51,332 nucleotides of DNA, from positions 1 to 51,332 of the forward strand of contig CAIYVC010000029.1 in the NCBI GenBank assembly GCA_903929535.1, written 5' to 3'. The position numbers and the translations under genes were made by a program. This document shows, in pieces, positions 1 to 8,533 of the stretch. Within the stretch, counting starts at the first letter, position 1. Each line of letters starts with the position of its first letter. The notes under the pieces are model-generated. The model did not search any database, had not been told where the DNA came from, and saw only the letters and a list, made by a program, of their open reading frames with translations. The DNA is from an uncultured Caulobacteraceae bacterium (GTDB taxonomy: Bacteria; Pseudomonadota; Alphaproteobacteria; Caulobacterales; Caulobacteraceae).

Positions 1-445
1 CATCCCGCACCTCCACCTTCACCGCCTGGATCTCCCGCAGGGGGATCACCACCTCGATCAGCTGGCGGAAGCCACGGCGACTGATCCTGGCCTCGCCGAC
101 CGCCCGATCGAAGCGGTTGTTGTAGAAAATGTCGGCGAAGGAGGTGGACACCACGCAACGGATGCCGAAATCCATCAGCGCCCAGGGCGCGTGCTCGCGG
201 CTGGATCCGCAGCCGAAATTGTCCCCCGCCACGATCATCTTGGCGCCCTTGTAGGCGGGCTGGTTCAGGACGAAGTCGGGCTTCTCCTTGCCCTCCATGT
301 CGAAGCGGAAGTCGTAGAACAGCCCCTTGCCCAGGCCCTCGCGCTCCACGGTCTTGAGGAACTGCTTGGGGATGATCTGGTCGGTGTCGATATTGGCCAT
401 GTCCAGCGGCGCGGCCGGGCCGGTCAGGTGGTCGAACTTCTGCAT
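1..445 (-). CDS. leuD: 3-isopropylmalate dehydratase small subunit, partial (runs off the left edge)
   Basis: Small subunit of isopropylmalate isomerase, which with LeuC interconverts 2- and 3-isopropylmalate in leucine synthesis. The first 110 residues are typical: MQKFDHLTG start, [13 protein letters not shown] near residues 18-30, and the family signature [12 protein letters not shown] at 78-89, followed by FADIFYNN at 103-110. The start ATG overlaps the leuC stop (TGATG), so the two are translationally coupled. Odd: after residue 110 the family normally continues with Cys-Phe-x-Asn-Gly, but here the open frame reads [15 protein letters not shown] and stays unlike LeuD to the window edge (about 38 residues). 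The gene may be chimeric or broken, or the sequence misassembled; the rest lies outside the window. Identity of the N-terminal part is secure, integrity of the gene is not. Confidence 0.85.
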   Translation of the reverse strand, partial: MQKFDHLTGPAAPLDMANIDTDQIIPKQFLKTVEREGLGKGLFYDFRFDMEGKEKPDFVLNQPAYKGAKMIVAGDNFGCGSSREHAPWALMDFGIRCVVSTSFADIFYNNRFDRAVGEARISRRGFRQLIEVVIPLREIQAVKVEVRD

Positions 446-1881
446 CAGAGATACTCCCTGACATCGGCGATATGGCCGGCGATGGCGGCGGCGGCGGCCA
501 TGGCGGGGCTCATCAGGTGCGTGCGTCCGCCGCGGCCCTGGCGGCCCTCGAAGTTGCGGTTGGAGGTGGAGGCGCAGCGCTCGCCCGGCTCCAGGCGGTC
601 GGGGTTCATGCCCAGGCACATCGAGCAGCCCGGCTCGCGCCATTCGAAACCGGCGGCCAGGAACACCTGATCCAGCCCCTCGACCTCGGCCTGATGCTTC
701 ACCAGACCCGAGCCCGGCACGATCATGGCCCGCACGCCAGGGGCGACCTTCAGGCCCTTGTCCATCGCCTTTTTGGCCACGAACGCCACCTGGCGCAGAT
801 CCTCGATGCGGCTGTTGGTGCAGGAGCCGATGAACACCCGCTGGATCGAGGCTTCGGTGATCGGCTGACCGGCGACGAGGCCCATATAGTCCAAGGCCCG
901 CGCCGCGCCCGCGCGCTTGTCTTCGGTGGCGAAGTCGGCCGGATCGGGAACCAGGGCGTCCACCGCCATGGTGTCCTCTGGGCTGGTGCCCCAGGTCAGA
1001 GTCGGCGCCAGTTTGGCGACGTCGATGACGATCTCGCGGTCGAACTTGGCGTCGGCGTCGGTGACGAAGCCGCTCCAATAGTCCACGGCCATGTCCCAGG
1101 CCGCGCCCTTGGGGGCGCCGGGCTTGCCCTGGATATAGGCCAGGGTCTTGTCGTCGGCGGCGATCAGACCAGCCTTGGCCCCGCCTTCGATCGACAGGTT
1201 GCAGAGGGTCATGCGGCCCTCCATCGACAGGGCGGTAATAGCCGGGCCGGCGTATTCGATGACCGAACCGGTGCCGCCGCCGGTGCCGATCTCGCCGATC
1301 AGGGCCAGGGCGTAGTCCTTGGCCCCGACGCCCGGGACGGGCTCACCGACGAAGGTCACCCGCATGTTCTTGGCCTTGCGCTGACGCAGGGTCTGGGTGG
1401 CCAGGACGTGCTCGACCTCCGAGGTGCCGATGCCGTGGGCCAGGGCCCCAAAGGCGCCGTGGGTAGAGGTGTGGCTGTCGCCGCAGACGATGGTCATGCC
1501 CGGCTGGGTGCGGCCCTGTTCAGGCCCGACCACATGGACGATGCCATTGCGCACGTCGCCCATCGGGAAGAACTCGATGCCGTATTCCTTGACGTTGCGG
1601 CCCAGGGTCTGAAGCTGCAGACGCGCCTCCACATCCGCCACGGCGTCGACGCCCAGCGCCTGGCCCTCGGTCGGGGTGTTGTGGTCGGCCACCGCCAGGG
1701 TCAGGTCGGGCCGGCGCACCGGGCGATGCGCGGCGCGCAGGCCGGCGAACGCCTGGGGCGTGGTCACCTCATGGATCAGGTGCAGGTCGATATAGAGGAT
1801 CGTCTCCCCGCCCGGCTCGGTGGCCACGACGTGAGCGTCCCAGATCTTATCGTACAGAGTCTTTCCCGGCATGGGCGGCAT
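445..1881 (-). CDS. leuC: 3-isopropylmalate dehydratase large subunit
   Basis: Catalytic large subunit of isopropylmalate isomerase, an aconitase-family [4Fe-4S] enzyme of leucine synthesis in the cytoplasm. At 478 residues it has the normal family length. The cluster ligands are visible: Cys354 in [12 protein letters not shown] and Cys419/Cys422 in [12 protein letters not shown]. The [13 protein letters not shown] block lies at about 134-146. Two nearby ATGs (residues 1 and 4) are possible starts; neither has a strong ribosome site, and the second gives the commoner [11 protein letters not shown] beginning. Its stop overlaps the leuD start by one base. argC lies 53 bases upstream on the same strand with no terminator between, so leuC and leuD may be read from an argC transcript as well as their own promoter. 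Confidence 0.97.
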   Translation of the reverse strand: MPPMPGKTLYDKIWDAHVVATEPGGETILYIDLHLIHEVTTPQAFAGLRAAHRPVRRPDLTLAVADHNTPTEGQALGVDAVADVEARLQLQTLGRNVKEYGIEFFPMGDVRNGIVHVVGPEQGRTQPGMTIVCGDSHTSTHGAFGALAHGIGTSEVEHVLATQTLRQRKAKNMRVTFVGEPVPGVGAKDYALALIGEIGTGGGTGSVIEYAGPAITALSMEGRMTLCNLSIEGGAKAGLIAADDKTLAYIQGKPGAPKGAAWDMAVDYWSGFVTDADAKFDREIVIDVAKLAPTLTWGTSPEDTMAVDALVPDPADFATEDKRAGAARALDYMGLVAGQPITEASIQRVFIGSCTNSRIEDLRQVAFVAKKAMDKGLKVAPGVRAMIVPGSGLVKHQAEVEGLDQVFLAAGFEWREPGCSMCLGMNPDRLEPGERCASTSNRNFEGRQGRGGRTHLMSPAMAAAAAIAGHIADVREYL

Positions 1882-1934
1882 GTAGTGCGTCCGGGCGGTA
1901 TTCGTAAAGTCCCAGACCCTTTTTGCCTAAGTCT

Positions 1935-2882
1935 CTAGAGCACCAGGCCCTCGGTCTCCGGCCGCCCGGTCATGATGTTGAGGTTCTGCACCGCCGCCCC
2001 TGCGGCGCCCTTGCCGAGGTTGTCCAGCGCCGCGATCAGGCGGGCCTGGCCCCGGGTTTCGTTGCCGAACACATAGAGGCGCAGGGTGTCCTTGCCCTTG
2101 AGGATTTCCGCGTCGAGGGTGGAATGGCCGTCCTCCAGGCTGGCGACATCGACCAGCGGCTCCTTGCAGTAGGTCTCGGCCAGCACCTCATGCACCTCGT
2201 GCACCGAGGGGTGCCCCTTCAGCGCCCACAGGTTCAGCGGCACCTCCACCAGCATGCCCCGGTAGAAGCGGCCGACGCTCGGCGCGAAGATGGGCGGATG
2301 CGACAGGCGCGCGTGGGTCTCCATCTCGCCCACATGCTTGTGCTGCAGGGTCAGGCCGTAGGTGCGGAAGGTCTCCAGCGTGTGGGTGGGCGCCTTTTCG
2401 TCCTCGAACTCGGTGATCATGGTCCGCCCGCCGCCGGAATAGCCGGACACGGCGTTGACCGTCACCGGGAAGTCCTTGGGGATCAGGCCGGCGCGGGTCA
2501 GGGGGCGCATCAGGGCCAGAAAGCCGGTCGGATAGCAGCCCGGGTTGGACACCCGCTTGGATCCGGCGATGGCGCCGCGCTGCTTGGGATCGAGCTCGGC
2601 GAAGCCGTAGGCCCAGGCCTTGTCGGTCCGGTGGGCGGTGGAGGCGTCGATCACCTTGACCTCGGGATTGGTGATCAGGGACACGGCTTCCCGCGCCGCG
2701 TCGTCCGGCAGGCACAGGATCACCACATCGGCGCCGTTGAGCGCCTCGGCCCGCGCCTTGGGGTCCTTGCGCTTGTCGCTTTCCAGCGACTGCAGTTGCA
2801 GCCCCTCGTGTTTGGCCAGCCGCTCGCGGATCTCCAGCCCGGTGGTGCCGGCGCCGCCGTCGATGAAAACCTTGGTGGTCAT
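1935..2882 (-). CDS. argC: N-acetyl-gamma-glutamyl-phosphate reductase (short, type 2)
   Basis: NADPH-dependent reductase of the third step of arginine synthesis, converting N-acetylglutamyl phosphate to the semialdehyde. At 315 residues it belongs to the shorter ArgC class. It begins with a Rossmann segment (KVFIDGGAGTTGLEIRERL) and carries the catalytic cysteine Cys116 in SNPGCYPTG, followed by the SGYSGGGRTMI loop. A good ribosome site (AGGGAG) precedes the ATG. It stands between the ribosomal-protein operon terminator and leuC, all on the minus strand. In related genomes argC often sits near rpsI/rplM; here it is beside leucine genes. Confidence 0.96.
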   Translation of the reverse strand: MTTKVFIDGGAGTTGLEIRERLAKHEGLQLQSLESDKRKDPKARAEALNGADVVILCLPDDAAREAVSLITNPEVKVIDASTAHRTDKAWAYGFAELDPKQRGAIAGSKRVSNPGCYPTGFLALMRPLTRAGLIPKDFPVTVNAVSGYSGGGRTMITEFEDEKAPTHTLETFRTYGLTLQHKHVGEMETHARLSHPPIFAPSVGRFYRGMLVEVPLNLWALKGHPSVHEVHEVLAETYCKEPLVDVASLEDGHSTLDAEILKGKDTLRLYVFGNETRGQARLIAALDNLGKGAAGAAVQNLNIMTGRPETEGLVL

Positions 2883-2918
2883 TTGGCGTTTCTCCCTGAG
2901 GAGTGAGTAAACCCCTTC

Positions 2919-2949
2919 GCGCTTAAGCAGCGAAGCGGTAGCGCAAAAG
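2919..2949 (+). repeat. Intergenic repeat, copy 1 of 4
   Basis: Short partly palindromic element beginning GCGCTTAAGCAGCGAAGC and ending GGTAGCGCA followed by an A-rich run. The outer arms GCGCT and AGCGC can pair. Near-identical copies lie at 7433, 10860 and 40242, all in the same orientation. This copy sits between argC and the rplS terminator and is the only one of the four not directly behind a plus-strand stop codon. Function unknown. Confidence 0.8.
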
Positions 2950-2990
2950 AAAATTGCTTTGCTCGCGCCGCGAAGCGTCGGGAGGAAAGC

Positions 2991-3021
2991 AAAAAGGCCC
3001 CGGCGTTTTGCGCCGAGGCCC
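2991..3021 (-). terminator. Intrinsic terminator of the ffh-rplS operon
   Basis: Read on the minus strand, arms GGCCTCGGCG and CGCCGGGGCC form a 10-bp stem (one G-T wobble) around a CAAAA loop, followed directly by TTTTT. It lies 24 bases after the rplS stop, which is where the operon should end. Confidence 0.93.
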
Positions 3022-3044
3022 TTTCGATATCGCGGCGGAGGAGC

Positions 3045-3440
3045 TTAGTCCTCGGTGGTCGCGGCGTCGGGACGCGCTTGTTGGCGTTCGGCGATCCGGG
3101 CGGACTTCCCGCGGCGGTCGCGCAGATAATAGAGCTTGGCGCGGCGAACGGCGCCGCGGCGCTTCACTTCGATCGACTCGATCATGGGCGACATGATCGG
3201 GAACACCCGCTCGACGCCTTCGCCGAAGGAGATCTTGCGGACGGTGAAGTTCTCGTGGAGGCCGCCGCCGGAGCGGGCGATGCAGACACCTTCATAGGCC
3301 TGGACGCGCTCGCGCTCGCCTTCCTTGATGCGCACGTTCACGCGCAGGGTGTCGCCGGGTTGGAATTCGGGGGTGGTGCGGATGGCGACCAGGCGCGCGG
3401 CCTCGGCGGCTTCCAGTTCCTTGATGATATTCGCAGCCAT
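3045..3440 (-). CDS. rplS: 50S ribosomal protein L19
   Basis: L19 of the large ribosomal subunit, located at the 30S-50S interface. The 131-residue product begins [17 protein letters not shown] and contains the family blocks [37 protein letters not shown] and [20 protein letters not shown] short polar tail ([10 protein letters not shown]) follows. AAGGAG sits upstream of the ATG. It is the last gene of the ffh-rpsP-rimM-trmD-rplS operon and is followed by a strong intrinsic terminator. Confidence 0.98.
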   Translation of the reverse strand: MAANIIKELEAAEAARLVAIRTTPEFQPGDTLRVNVRIKEGERERVQAYEGVCIARSGGGLHENFTVRKISFGEGVERVFPIMSPMIESIEVKRRGAVRRAKLYYLRDRRGKSARIAERQQARPDAATTED

Positions 3441-3459
3441 AGTTCAAATCTCCTTGGGC

Positions 3460-4170
3460 TTAATTGCCCTTTGCCTGTTGTTTGGCGAGACGTTGGGCCC
3501 AAAGGTCGGGCCGTCGCTCGCGGGTGGTTTCTTCGCCTTGCGCCTTGCGCCACCGGGCGATGTCGCCGTGGTGTCCGCTCAGCAGAACCTCGGGGATATC
3601 CAGACCTTCGAACGTCCGCGGCCGTGTGTACTGCGGATGTTCGAGGAGTCCGTCCTCGAAGCTTTCGTCCTCCAGCGAGGCGGACTGTCCCAGAACCCCC
3701 GGGACCAGCCGAACGCAGGCCTCAATCGCCACCATCGCCGCCGCCTCGCCACCGGCCAGGACCGCGTCGCCGACGGCGACCTCTTCGAACCCCCGGGTCT
3801 CGATGACCCGCTGATCCACCCCTTCGAACCGCCCGCACAGGACGATCAGTCCTGGACCAGCGGCCCACTCTTTCACACGCGCCTGGGTCAGGGGCCGACC
3901 CCGGGCGCTCATATACAAAAGCGGCCGTCCCTGCTGCTCGAAACTGTCGAGCGCGGCAGCAATGACGTCCGCCCTAAGCACTTGTCCCGGGCCGCCCCCA
4001 GCGGGGGTGTCGTCCAGGAAGCCGCGCTTATCTCTTGAAAAGCCTCGAATGTCCACCGCGTCCAAGGACCACAGCCCCTGCTCCTTCCAGGCGGTTCCGA
4101 TCAGCGAGACGCCGAGCGGGCCGGGAAAGGCCTCGGGAAACATGGTCAGGACGCTGACGGCGAAGGTCAT
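3460..4170 (-). CDS. trmD: tRNA (guanine-37-N1)-methyltransferase
   Basis: SPOUT-class enzyme that methylates G37 next to the anticodon of several tRNAs and prevents +1 frameshifting. At 236 residues it has the usual size. The SAM-binding trefoil knot is visible in [14 protein letters not shown] (Glu116 region) and in [13 protein letters not shown] (about 134-146). [15 protein letters not shown] near 170-184 contains Asp173, equivalent to the catalytic Asp169 of the E. coli enzyme. Its start overlaps the end of rimM by four bases, and rplS begins 19 bases after its stop. Confidence 0.98.
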   Translation of the reverse strand: MTFAVSVLTMFPEAFPGPLGVSLIGTAWKEQGLWSLDAVDIRGFSRDKRGFLDDTPAGGGPGQVLRADVIAAALDSFEQQGRPLLYMSARGRPLTQARVKEWAAGPGLIVLCGRFEGVDQRVIETRGFEEVAVGDAVLAGGEAAAMVAIEACVRLVPGVLGQSASLEDESFEDGLLEHPQYTRPRTFEGLDIPEVLLSGHHGDIARWRKAQGEETTRERRPDLWAQRLAKQQAKGN

Positions 4171-4736
4171 GGCGCGCCCTCGTCCTCGTCCCGCTCTCCT
4201 TGCGGCCGGTCGTCCGACACCTCGGCCGGACGCACCGCCAGGATGCGGCCTTCGGCGATGTCCACTTCGGGCACGCAGGCGCGGGTGAAGGGCAGGTACC
4301 AGGTGGCGCCGCGCCGGGGCTCAATCTCCAGGATGTCGCCGGCGCCGAAGTCGTGCACCGCCTTGACCTGACCCAGAGCCTCGCCCTCGGGCGTCACGGC
4401 GGCCATGCCGATCAGGTCGGCGAGGTAGAATTCGTCCTCGTCCGGCGCGGGCATGTCGGCGCGGGCCACATAGAGGCGCAGCCCGCGCAGGGCGTCGGCC
4501 TCTTCCTTGGTCGCGATCTCAGAGGCCTTGCCGATGAAATCGGTCGCCCCGCCTTGTTTTGGGGCGGCGCGGCCCGAAACCACGGTCAGGCCGGGCGAGC
4601 CGTCCTCGCGCTTGAGGGCGCGGTAGTCCAGCAGCGCCAGGGGCGTGGCGGTATAGGCGCTGATCCGCACCTCGCCCTTGACGCCGAAGGCGCCGGCGAC
4701 ACGGCCGACCAGGACGAGTTTCGGTGCGCCGGTCAT
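4167..4736 (-). CDS. rimM: Ribosome maturation factor RimM
   Basis: 16S rRNA processing factor that binds S19 and helps assemble the 30S head. The 189-residue product has the N-terminal RimM domain ([18 protein letters not shown] at about 8-25) and a C-terminal PRC-barrel with [10 protein letters not shown] near 101-110 and [18 protein letters not shown] further on. An acidic tail ([16 protein letters not shown]) ends the protein. Its stop overlaps the trmD start (ATGA type), so the two are coupled. A palindrome separates it from rpsP. Confidence 0.97.
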   Translation of the reverse strand: MTGAPKLVLVGRVAGAFGVKGEVRISAYTATPLALLDYRALKREDGSPGLTVVSGRAAPKQGGATDFIGKASEIATKEEADALRGLRLYVARADMPAPDEDEFYLADLIGMAAVTPEGEALGQVKAVHDFGAGDILEIEPRRGATWYLPFTRACVPEVDIAEGRILAVRPAEVSDDRPQGERDEDEGAP

Positions 4737-4757
4737 GTTCGCCAGTCCCGCAGACCA

Positions 4758-4784
4758 TCATCCCCAGGCGCGGCCCGGGGATGA
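4758..4784. repeat. Palindrome in the rpsP-rimM gap
   Basis: Outer arms TCATCCCC and GGGGATGA (8 bp) enclose a second 3-bp stem, GGC-GCG-GCC, with one A/C mismatch between them. There is no T-run, so it is not a standard terminator. In the operon transcript it lies between the rpsP stop and the rimM start, where it could act in mRNA processing or stability. It looks like a REP-type element, but I saw no second copy in the window. Confidence 0.7.
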
Positions 4785-4795
4785 CGATAGGGGCC

Positions 4796-5350
4796 TTAGC
4801 CCTCGGCGGTTTCTTCGGCCGGGGCTTCTTCGGCCGGGGCTTCTTCAGCGGCGGCTTCGGGAGCGGCTTCTTCAGCAGCGGCCTCGACCGGGGCTTCTTC
4901 GGCGGCGGCTTCGACGGGAGCGGCTTCTTCAGCGACCACTTCCGGTTCGGCGACGACTTCAGGCTCGGGCGGGGGCGGCGGAGCGGCCTTGGCGGCGGCG
5001 AGGGCTTCGGCGCGGTTAGCTTCCTTCTGCGCCTTCTCTCCGGCGCGTTCCTCGGCCTTCTTGCCGGGCTTGCCCTTGTTGGGGTTGTTGCCGTGGGCCC
5101 ATTCGACCAGGCCGTGCTGCGACAGGAAGCGGGCCACGCGGTCGGTGGGCTGGGCGCCCTTCTTCAGCCACTCCTGGATCGTTTCCAGCTTCAGGGTGAC
5201 GCGCGCGGGGTCGTCCTTCTTCAGCAGGGGGTTGTAGGTGCCCACCTTCTCGATGAAGCGGCCATCGCGGGGCGAATGGCTGTCGGCGACGACGAGCGAG
5301 TAGTAGGGGCGCTTCTTGGTGCCGCCGCGGGTCAGTCGGATCTTCAGCAT
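4796..5350 (-). CDS. rpsP: 30S ribosomal protein S16 with long acidic Ala-rich tail
   Basis: S16 of the small ribosomal subunit. Residues 1-85 are the normal domain ([43 protein letters not shown]). The family is usually 80-100 residues; this one has 184. A lysine-rich stretch ([21 protein letters not shown]) leads into a roughly 65-residue low-complexity tail built from Ala, Glu and Pro in repeated [11 protein letters not shown]-like units. Extended S16 tails are known in alphaproteobacteria; this tail is probably disordered and exposed to solvent. AAGGAA precedes the ATG. ffh is 36 bases upstream in the same operon. Confidence 0.97.
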   Translation of the reverse strand: MLKIRLTRGGTKKRPYYSLVVADSHSPRDGRFIEKVGTYNPLLKKDDPARVTLKLETIQEWLKKGAQPTDRVARFLSQHGLVEWAHGNNPNKGKPGKKAEERAGEKAQKEANRAEALAAAKAAPPPPPEPEVVAEPEVVAEEAAPVEAAAEEAPVEAAAEEAAPEAAAEEAPAEEAPAEETAEG

Positions 5351-5386
5351 TGTCTATTTCCTTTTAGAATTCAGTTGGTTTGCGTT

Positions 5387-6862
5387 TCAGGGTTTCTTGA
5401 AGGGGTTCGGCATGCCGCCGAGCCCGGGTAATTTCGGTCCGCCGCCTGCGCCGCCCATCAGCTTTTGCAGGTCGGCCTGGCTGGGCATCTGGCCGCCGCC
5501 GGGCATTCCGCCCGGCATGCCGCCCATGGCCTGGGCCATGCGGGCCATCGACTTGCCGCCGTCGCGGCTCATCATCTTGAAGGCGTCGGCCATCTGCCGG
5601 TGCTGCTTGAGCAGGCGGTTGATCTCCTGCACCTCGACCCCGGCTCCGGACGCCACCCGGCGCTTCCTGGAAGCGTTCAGCAGGTCGGGCTTCTTGCGCT
5701 CGGTCGGGGTCATCGAGGTGATGATCGCTTCCTGACGCTTGAAGGTCTTGTCGGTCATGCCCGAGGCGGCGATCTGGGCCTTGGCCTTCTGCACGCCCGG
5801 CAGCATGCCCATGATGCCCGACATGCCGCCCATCTTCTGCATCTGACGCAGTTGTTCGGCGAGGTCCTCCAGGTCGAACTGACCCTTGGCCAGCTTCTTG
5901 GCCATCTTCTCGGCCTTGGCCTGGTCGAAGTCGGCCGCGGCCCTCTCCACCAGGGAGACGATGTCGCCGGCGCCCAGGATGCGCCCAGCCACGCGGCGGG
6001 CGTCGAAGGCGTCCAAGGCATCGATTTTTTCGCCCGCGCCCAGGAACTTGATCGGCAGGCCGGTGACCGCCCGCATCGACAGAGCCGCCCCGCCGCGCGC
6101 GTCGCCGTCGGCGCGGGTCAGGATCAGGCCGGTGAGGGGCAGGCGCTCGTGGAAGGCCTTGGCGGTGCGCACCGCGTCCTGGCCGGTCAGGCTGTCGGCC
6201 ACCAGCAGGGTCTCGGCGGGCGAGGAAATGCGGGCGATGTCGGCGACCTCGGCCATCATCGCTTCGTCCAGCGTGGTGCGGCCGGCGGTGTCGAGGATCA
6301 GGACGTCATAGCCGCCGAGCTTGGCGGCGGAGAGGGCGCGGCGGGCGATGTCGGGAGCGCTTTGACCCGCCATGATCGGCAGGGTGTCGATCTCGCCCTG
6401 CTGGCCCAGCGCGGCCAGCTGCTCCATCGCCGCCGGACGGCGGGTGTCGAGCGAGGCCATCAGGACCTTTTTGCGCTCGGTCTTGGAAATGCGCACGGCC
6501 AGCTTGGCCGAGGTGGTGGTCTTGCCCGAGCCCTGCAGGCCGGCCATCAGGATCACGGCGGGGGGCACGACGCCCAGCTCCAGCCCGACCGGCTCTTCGC
6601 CGCCCAGCATCTCCACCAGGCCGTCGTGGACGATCTTGACCACCTGCTCGGATGGCTTGACCGCGCGGATCACCGCCTCGCCGGTGGCCTGTTCCTTGGC
6701 CCGGGTGATGAAGTCGCGCACGACCGGCAGGGCGACATCGGCCTCGAGCAGGGCCACGCGCACCTCGCGCAGGGCCTCGTCGACATCCTTTTCTGACAGC
6801 ACGCCGCGGCCGGTGAGCCGGTCGAAAACGCCTGTCAGCCGTTCGCCCAGAGTCTCGAACAT
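5387..6862 (-). CDS. ffh: Signal recognition particle protein Ffh (SRP54)
   Basis: GTPase of the signal recognition particle, which binds signal sequences and 4.5S RNA and docks on FtsY for co-translational membrane targeting. The 491 residues show the N domain (MFETLGERLTGVFDRLTGRG), the G domain with P-loop GLQGSGKTT at 108-116, DTAGR near 190 and TRADGDARGG near 250, and the C-terminal methionine-rich M domain (MQKMGGMSGIMGMLPG and later GGMPGGMPGGGQMP). First gene of the ffh-rpsP-rimM-trmD-rplS operon. A structured, promoter-equipped leader lies upstream at about 6905-7055. Confidence 0.98.
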   Translation of the reverse strand: MFETLGERLTGVFDRLTGRGVLSEKDVDEALREVRVALLEADVALPVVRDFITRAKEQATGEAVIRAVKPSEQVVKIVHDGLVEMLGGEEPVGLELGVVPPAVILMAGLQGSGKTTTSAKLAVRISKTERKKVLMASLDTRRPAAMEQLAALGQQGEIDTLPIMAGQSAPDIARRALSAAKLGGYDVLILDTAGRTTLDEAMMAEVADIARISSPAETLLVADSLTGQDAVRTAKAFHERLPLTGLILTRADGDARGGAALSMRAVTGLPIKFLGAGEKIDALDAFDARRVAGRILGAGDIVSLVERAAADFDQAKAEKMAKKLAKGQFDLEDLAEQLRQMQKMGGMSGIMGMLPGVQKAKAQIAASGMTDKTFKRQEAIITSMTPTERKKPDLLNASRKRRVASGAGVEVQEINRLLKQHRQMADAFKMMSRDGGKSMARMAQAMGGMPGGMPGGGQMPSQADLQKLMGGAGGGPKLPGLGGMPNPFKKP

Positions 6863-6914
6863 GAGTCTCGAACACCACCGTCAAAACGTGGCGCGGACCA
6901 AGCAACGCAAAACG

Positions 6915-6944
6915 CCCCCGCGCACGATCACGTGGACGGGGGAG
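6915..6944 (-). terminator. Terminator-like hairpin in the ffh leader
   Basis: On the minus strand, arms CCCCCG and CGGGGG enclose an inner CACG-TGAT-CGTG stem-loop and are followed by CGTTTTGCG. The hairpin ends about 50 bases before the ffh start, so either it attenuates ffh or it ends a short upstream RNA. A second stem, CGCCCTC with GAGGGCG (6952-6958 with 6990-6996), precedes it in the same transcript. The T-run has only four bases, so termination strength is uncertain. Confidence 0.55.
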
Positions 6945-7025
6945 CCTCTCCGCCCTCGTCTCCCGGCAGGCGGAAGGGTCGTGGCGGTGGAGGGCGCGTT
7001 GCTAGGAATGCGCCGAGGAGGGCGG

Positions 7026-7055
7026 GTTATGCGCGCGAGGGGGGCGCAGAGTCAA
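7026..7055 (-). promoter_or_regulatory. Candidate promoter for ffh operon or its leader RNA
   Basis: Minus-strand TTGACT (7050-7055) and CATAAC (7026-7031) separated by 18 bases; transcription would start near 7019 and read through the leader hairpins into ffh. Assigned by pattern only. Confidence 0.4.
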
Positions 7056-7077
7056 GAAAGAGGCAAGGCGCCGCGAA

Positions 7078-7105
7078 GTGACGGGCGGGGCGAATGGGCT
7101 ATACT
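7078..7105 (+). promoter_or_regulatory. Candidate sigma-73-type promoter of the 7137 gene
   Basis: GTGACG (7078-7083), 14 bases, then GCTATACT (7098-7105). This fits the Caulobacter housekeeping consensus TTGACG-N10-14-GCTANAWC with few mismatches and lies about 30 bases before the gene start. Confidence 0.5.
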
Positions 7106-7136
7106 TCACTCCAAAGTCTTCCCCATGGAGTAACCC

Positions 7137-7424
7137 ATGAGCATCCTCGCCCTGATCGCCGCCAGCGCCCTGATGATGGCCGATCCGCCCGCAGCCCCGG
7201 CCGCGCCCGCCGCCGCTCCGGCCAAGGCCGTGCAACCCGCCAAGCCAGGCGCCTTCGCCGATGACGACAAGGTGGTCTGCAAGACCATCGAGGTGACCGG
7301 CAGCCTGTTTCCCAAGAAGGACTGCCGCACCAAGCACGACTGGGCTCAGCTGGCTCAGGACTCCCGCGACCTGACCAACGACATCACCACCAACCACCAG
7401 GCCGGCGGCCTTCCGGGGAAGTAG
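7137..7424 (+). CDS. Small secreted protein of unknown function
   Basis: A 95-residue product with a short N-terminal hydrophobic segment (MSILALIAASALMMA) suggesting export, then a Pro/Ala-rich spacer (about 17-38) and a compact C-terminal part, VCKTIEVTGSLFPKKDC followed by RTKHDWAQLAQDS. The two cysteines, about 15 residues apart, could form a disulfide in the periplasm. The pattern Cys-x-x-x-x-x-Thr-Gly-Ser near an acidic Asp-Trp is common in short alphaproteobacterial secreted proteins, but I cannot give it a function. GGAG lies before the ATG and a good promoter stands upstream. Single gene, convergent with the SPFH gene. Confidence 0.8.
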   Translation: MSILALIAASALMMADPPAAPAAPAAAPAKAVQPAKPGAFADDDKVVCKTIEVTGSLFPKKDCRTKHDWAQLAQDSRDLTNDITTNHQAGGLPGK

Positions 7425-7432
7425 AGGGCCCC

Positions 7433-7466
7433 GCGCTCAAGCAGCGAAGCGGTAGCGCAAAGAAAA
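7433..7466 (+). repeat. Intergenic repeat, copy 2 of 4
   Basis: GCGCTCAAGCAGCGAAGC then GGTAGCGCA and an A-rich tail, starting nine bases after the stop of the small secreted protein gene and ending just before the 3' end of the convergent SPFH gene. Same orientation as the other three copies. Confidence 0.85.
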
Positions 7467-7471
7467 GCGCG

Positions 7472-8383
7472 CTAGCGCTCCTTGGCCCGCTCGGCCACCA
7501 GCATGGATTCCATGATCTGGTTGGAGATTTCGGTGACCGCGCCGGGGGAGTGGGACAGGAACAGGGTGTTGGTCCTGTCGTTCTCGCCGATGGTCTTGAT
7601 GGTGTCGAAATACTGGGTGACCAGAACCAGCTGCATGACCTCCGAGGTCGAGGTCCCGGCGACGCCCTTCTGGAACTGCTCGATGGAGCCCTGCAGCCCT
7701 TCGATGATCGCCTTGCGCTGATTGGCGATGCCGGCCCCCTGGAGCGCCTTGCTCTCGGCCTCGGCCTCGGCCCGCTTGACCACCAGGATCTTCTCCGCCT
7801 CGCCTCGGGCACTGGCGGCGACCTGCTCGCGCTGGGCGGCGTTGATGTCGTTCATCGCCGCCTTGACCTTCTCGTCGGGCACGATGTCGGTGACCAGGAC
7901 ATTGACGATCTCGTAGCCGAACCCGGCCATGTCGACGTCCAGCTCCTTCTTCACCGCCGCTGCGATGCCGGCCTGGGTGGCGAACACCTCGTCCAGCGTC
8001 ATGCTGGGCACGTGGCCGAGGATCACCTGCTCGACGTAGGACTGAATCTGGGTGGCGGGATCCTGCAGCTTGTAGAAGGCGTCATAGACCTTCTCGGGCC
8101 GCACCCGGGTCTGCACCGAAATGGGGATGGTGACGAAGACGTTGTCCTGGGTCTTGGTTTCCATGACCAGTTTGATCTGCTCGACCCTGAGGCTGACCTT
8201 CCCGGCGACCCGGTCGATGAAGGGAACCTTCCAGTTCAGCCCCGGCTCGGCCGCGCGTAGGAACTTGCCGAAGCGGGTCACCACCGCCACCTGGGCCGTA
8301 TCGACCGTGAAGAAGCTGCCGAACACGACGTAGAGCACGAAGCCCAGCAGGATCACGGCTGGGACGGAAGTGAAGGCGAGCAT
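7472..8383 (-). CDS. SPFH/Band 7 (stomatin-like) membrane protein
   Basis: Membrane-anchored scaffold protein of the SPFH superfamily, 303 residues. A hydrophobic N-terminal segment (about 5-24, VPAVILLGFVLYVVFGSFF) anchors it, followed by the SPFH domain (VDTAQVAVVTRFGKFLRAAEPGLNWKVP) and a charged helical region rich in Ala, Glu and Lys (about 185-235). The pattern resembles the hypersensitive-induced-response/stomatin branch that forms homo-oligomeric microdomains. No NfeD-type partner gene is adjacent. It is convergent with the small secreted protein gene. Family assignment is secure; its cellular job is not visible. Confidence 0.92.
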   Translation of the reverse strand: MLAFTSVPAVILLGFVLYVVFGSFFTVDTAQVAVVTRFGKFLRAAEPGLNWKVPFIDRVAGKVSLRVEQIKLVMETKTQDNVFVTIPISVQTRVRPEKVYDAFYKLQDPATQIQSYVEQVILGHVPSMTLDEVFATQAGIAAAVKKELDVDMAGFGYEIVNVLVTDIVPDEKVKAAMNDINAAQREQVAASARGEAEKILVVKRAEAEAESKALQGAGIANQRKAIIEGLQGSIEQFQKGVAGTSTSEVMQLVLVTQYFDTIKTIGENDRTNTLFLSHSPGAVTEISNQIMESMLVAERAKER

Positions 8384-8533
8384 GGCGGCGTCTCCTGGGG
8401 GGCGGACTTAAGGTAGCTGCGCTCCATGACAGATGGGACGCCGGAAGGCTGGGCGTCAGGCGCCCGTGTTGCCACCCATCGGCGGGTGGGGATTGCTCTG
8501 CTGCAGATCGGGCCCAGACGACCCGAGCGGCGC

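Noticed and set aside
4724-5431. Plus-strand frame with Gly/Phe-rich repeats (GFFGRGFF pattern)
   Set aside because: It is the shadow of the rpsP acidic-tail repeats on the other strand and has no ribosome site.
6945-7000. Possible 4.5S SRP RNA next to ffh
   Set aside because: A GGCAGGCGGAAGGG stretch was tempting, but the conserved CAGG...GGAAGG...AGCAGCC core is not present on either strand.
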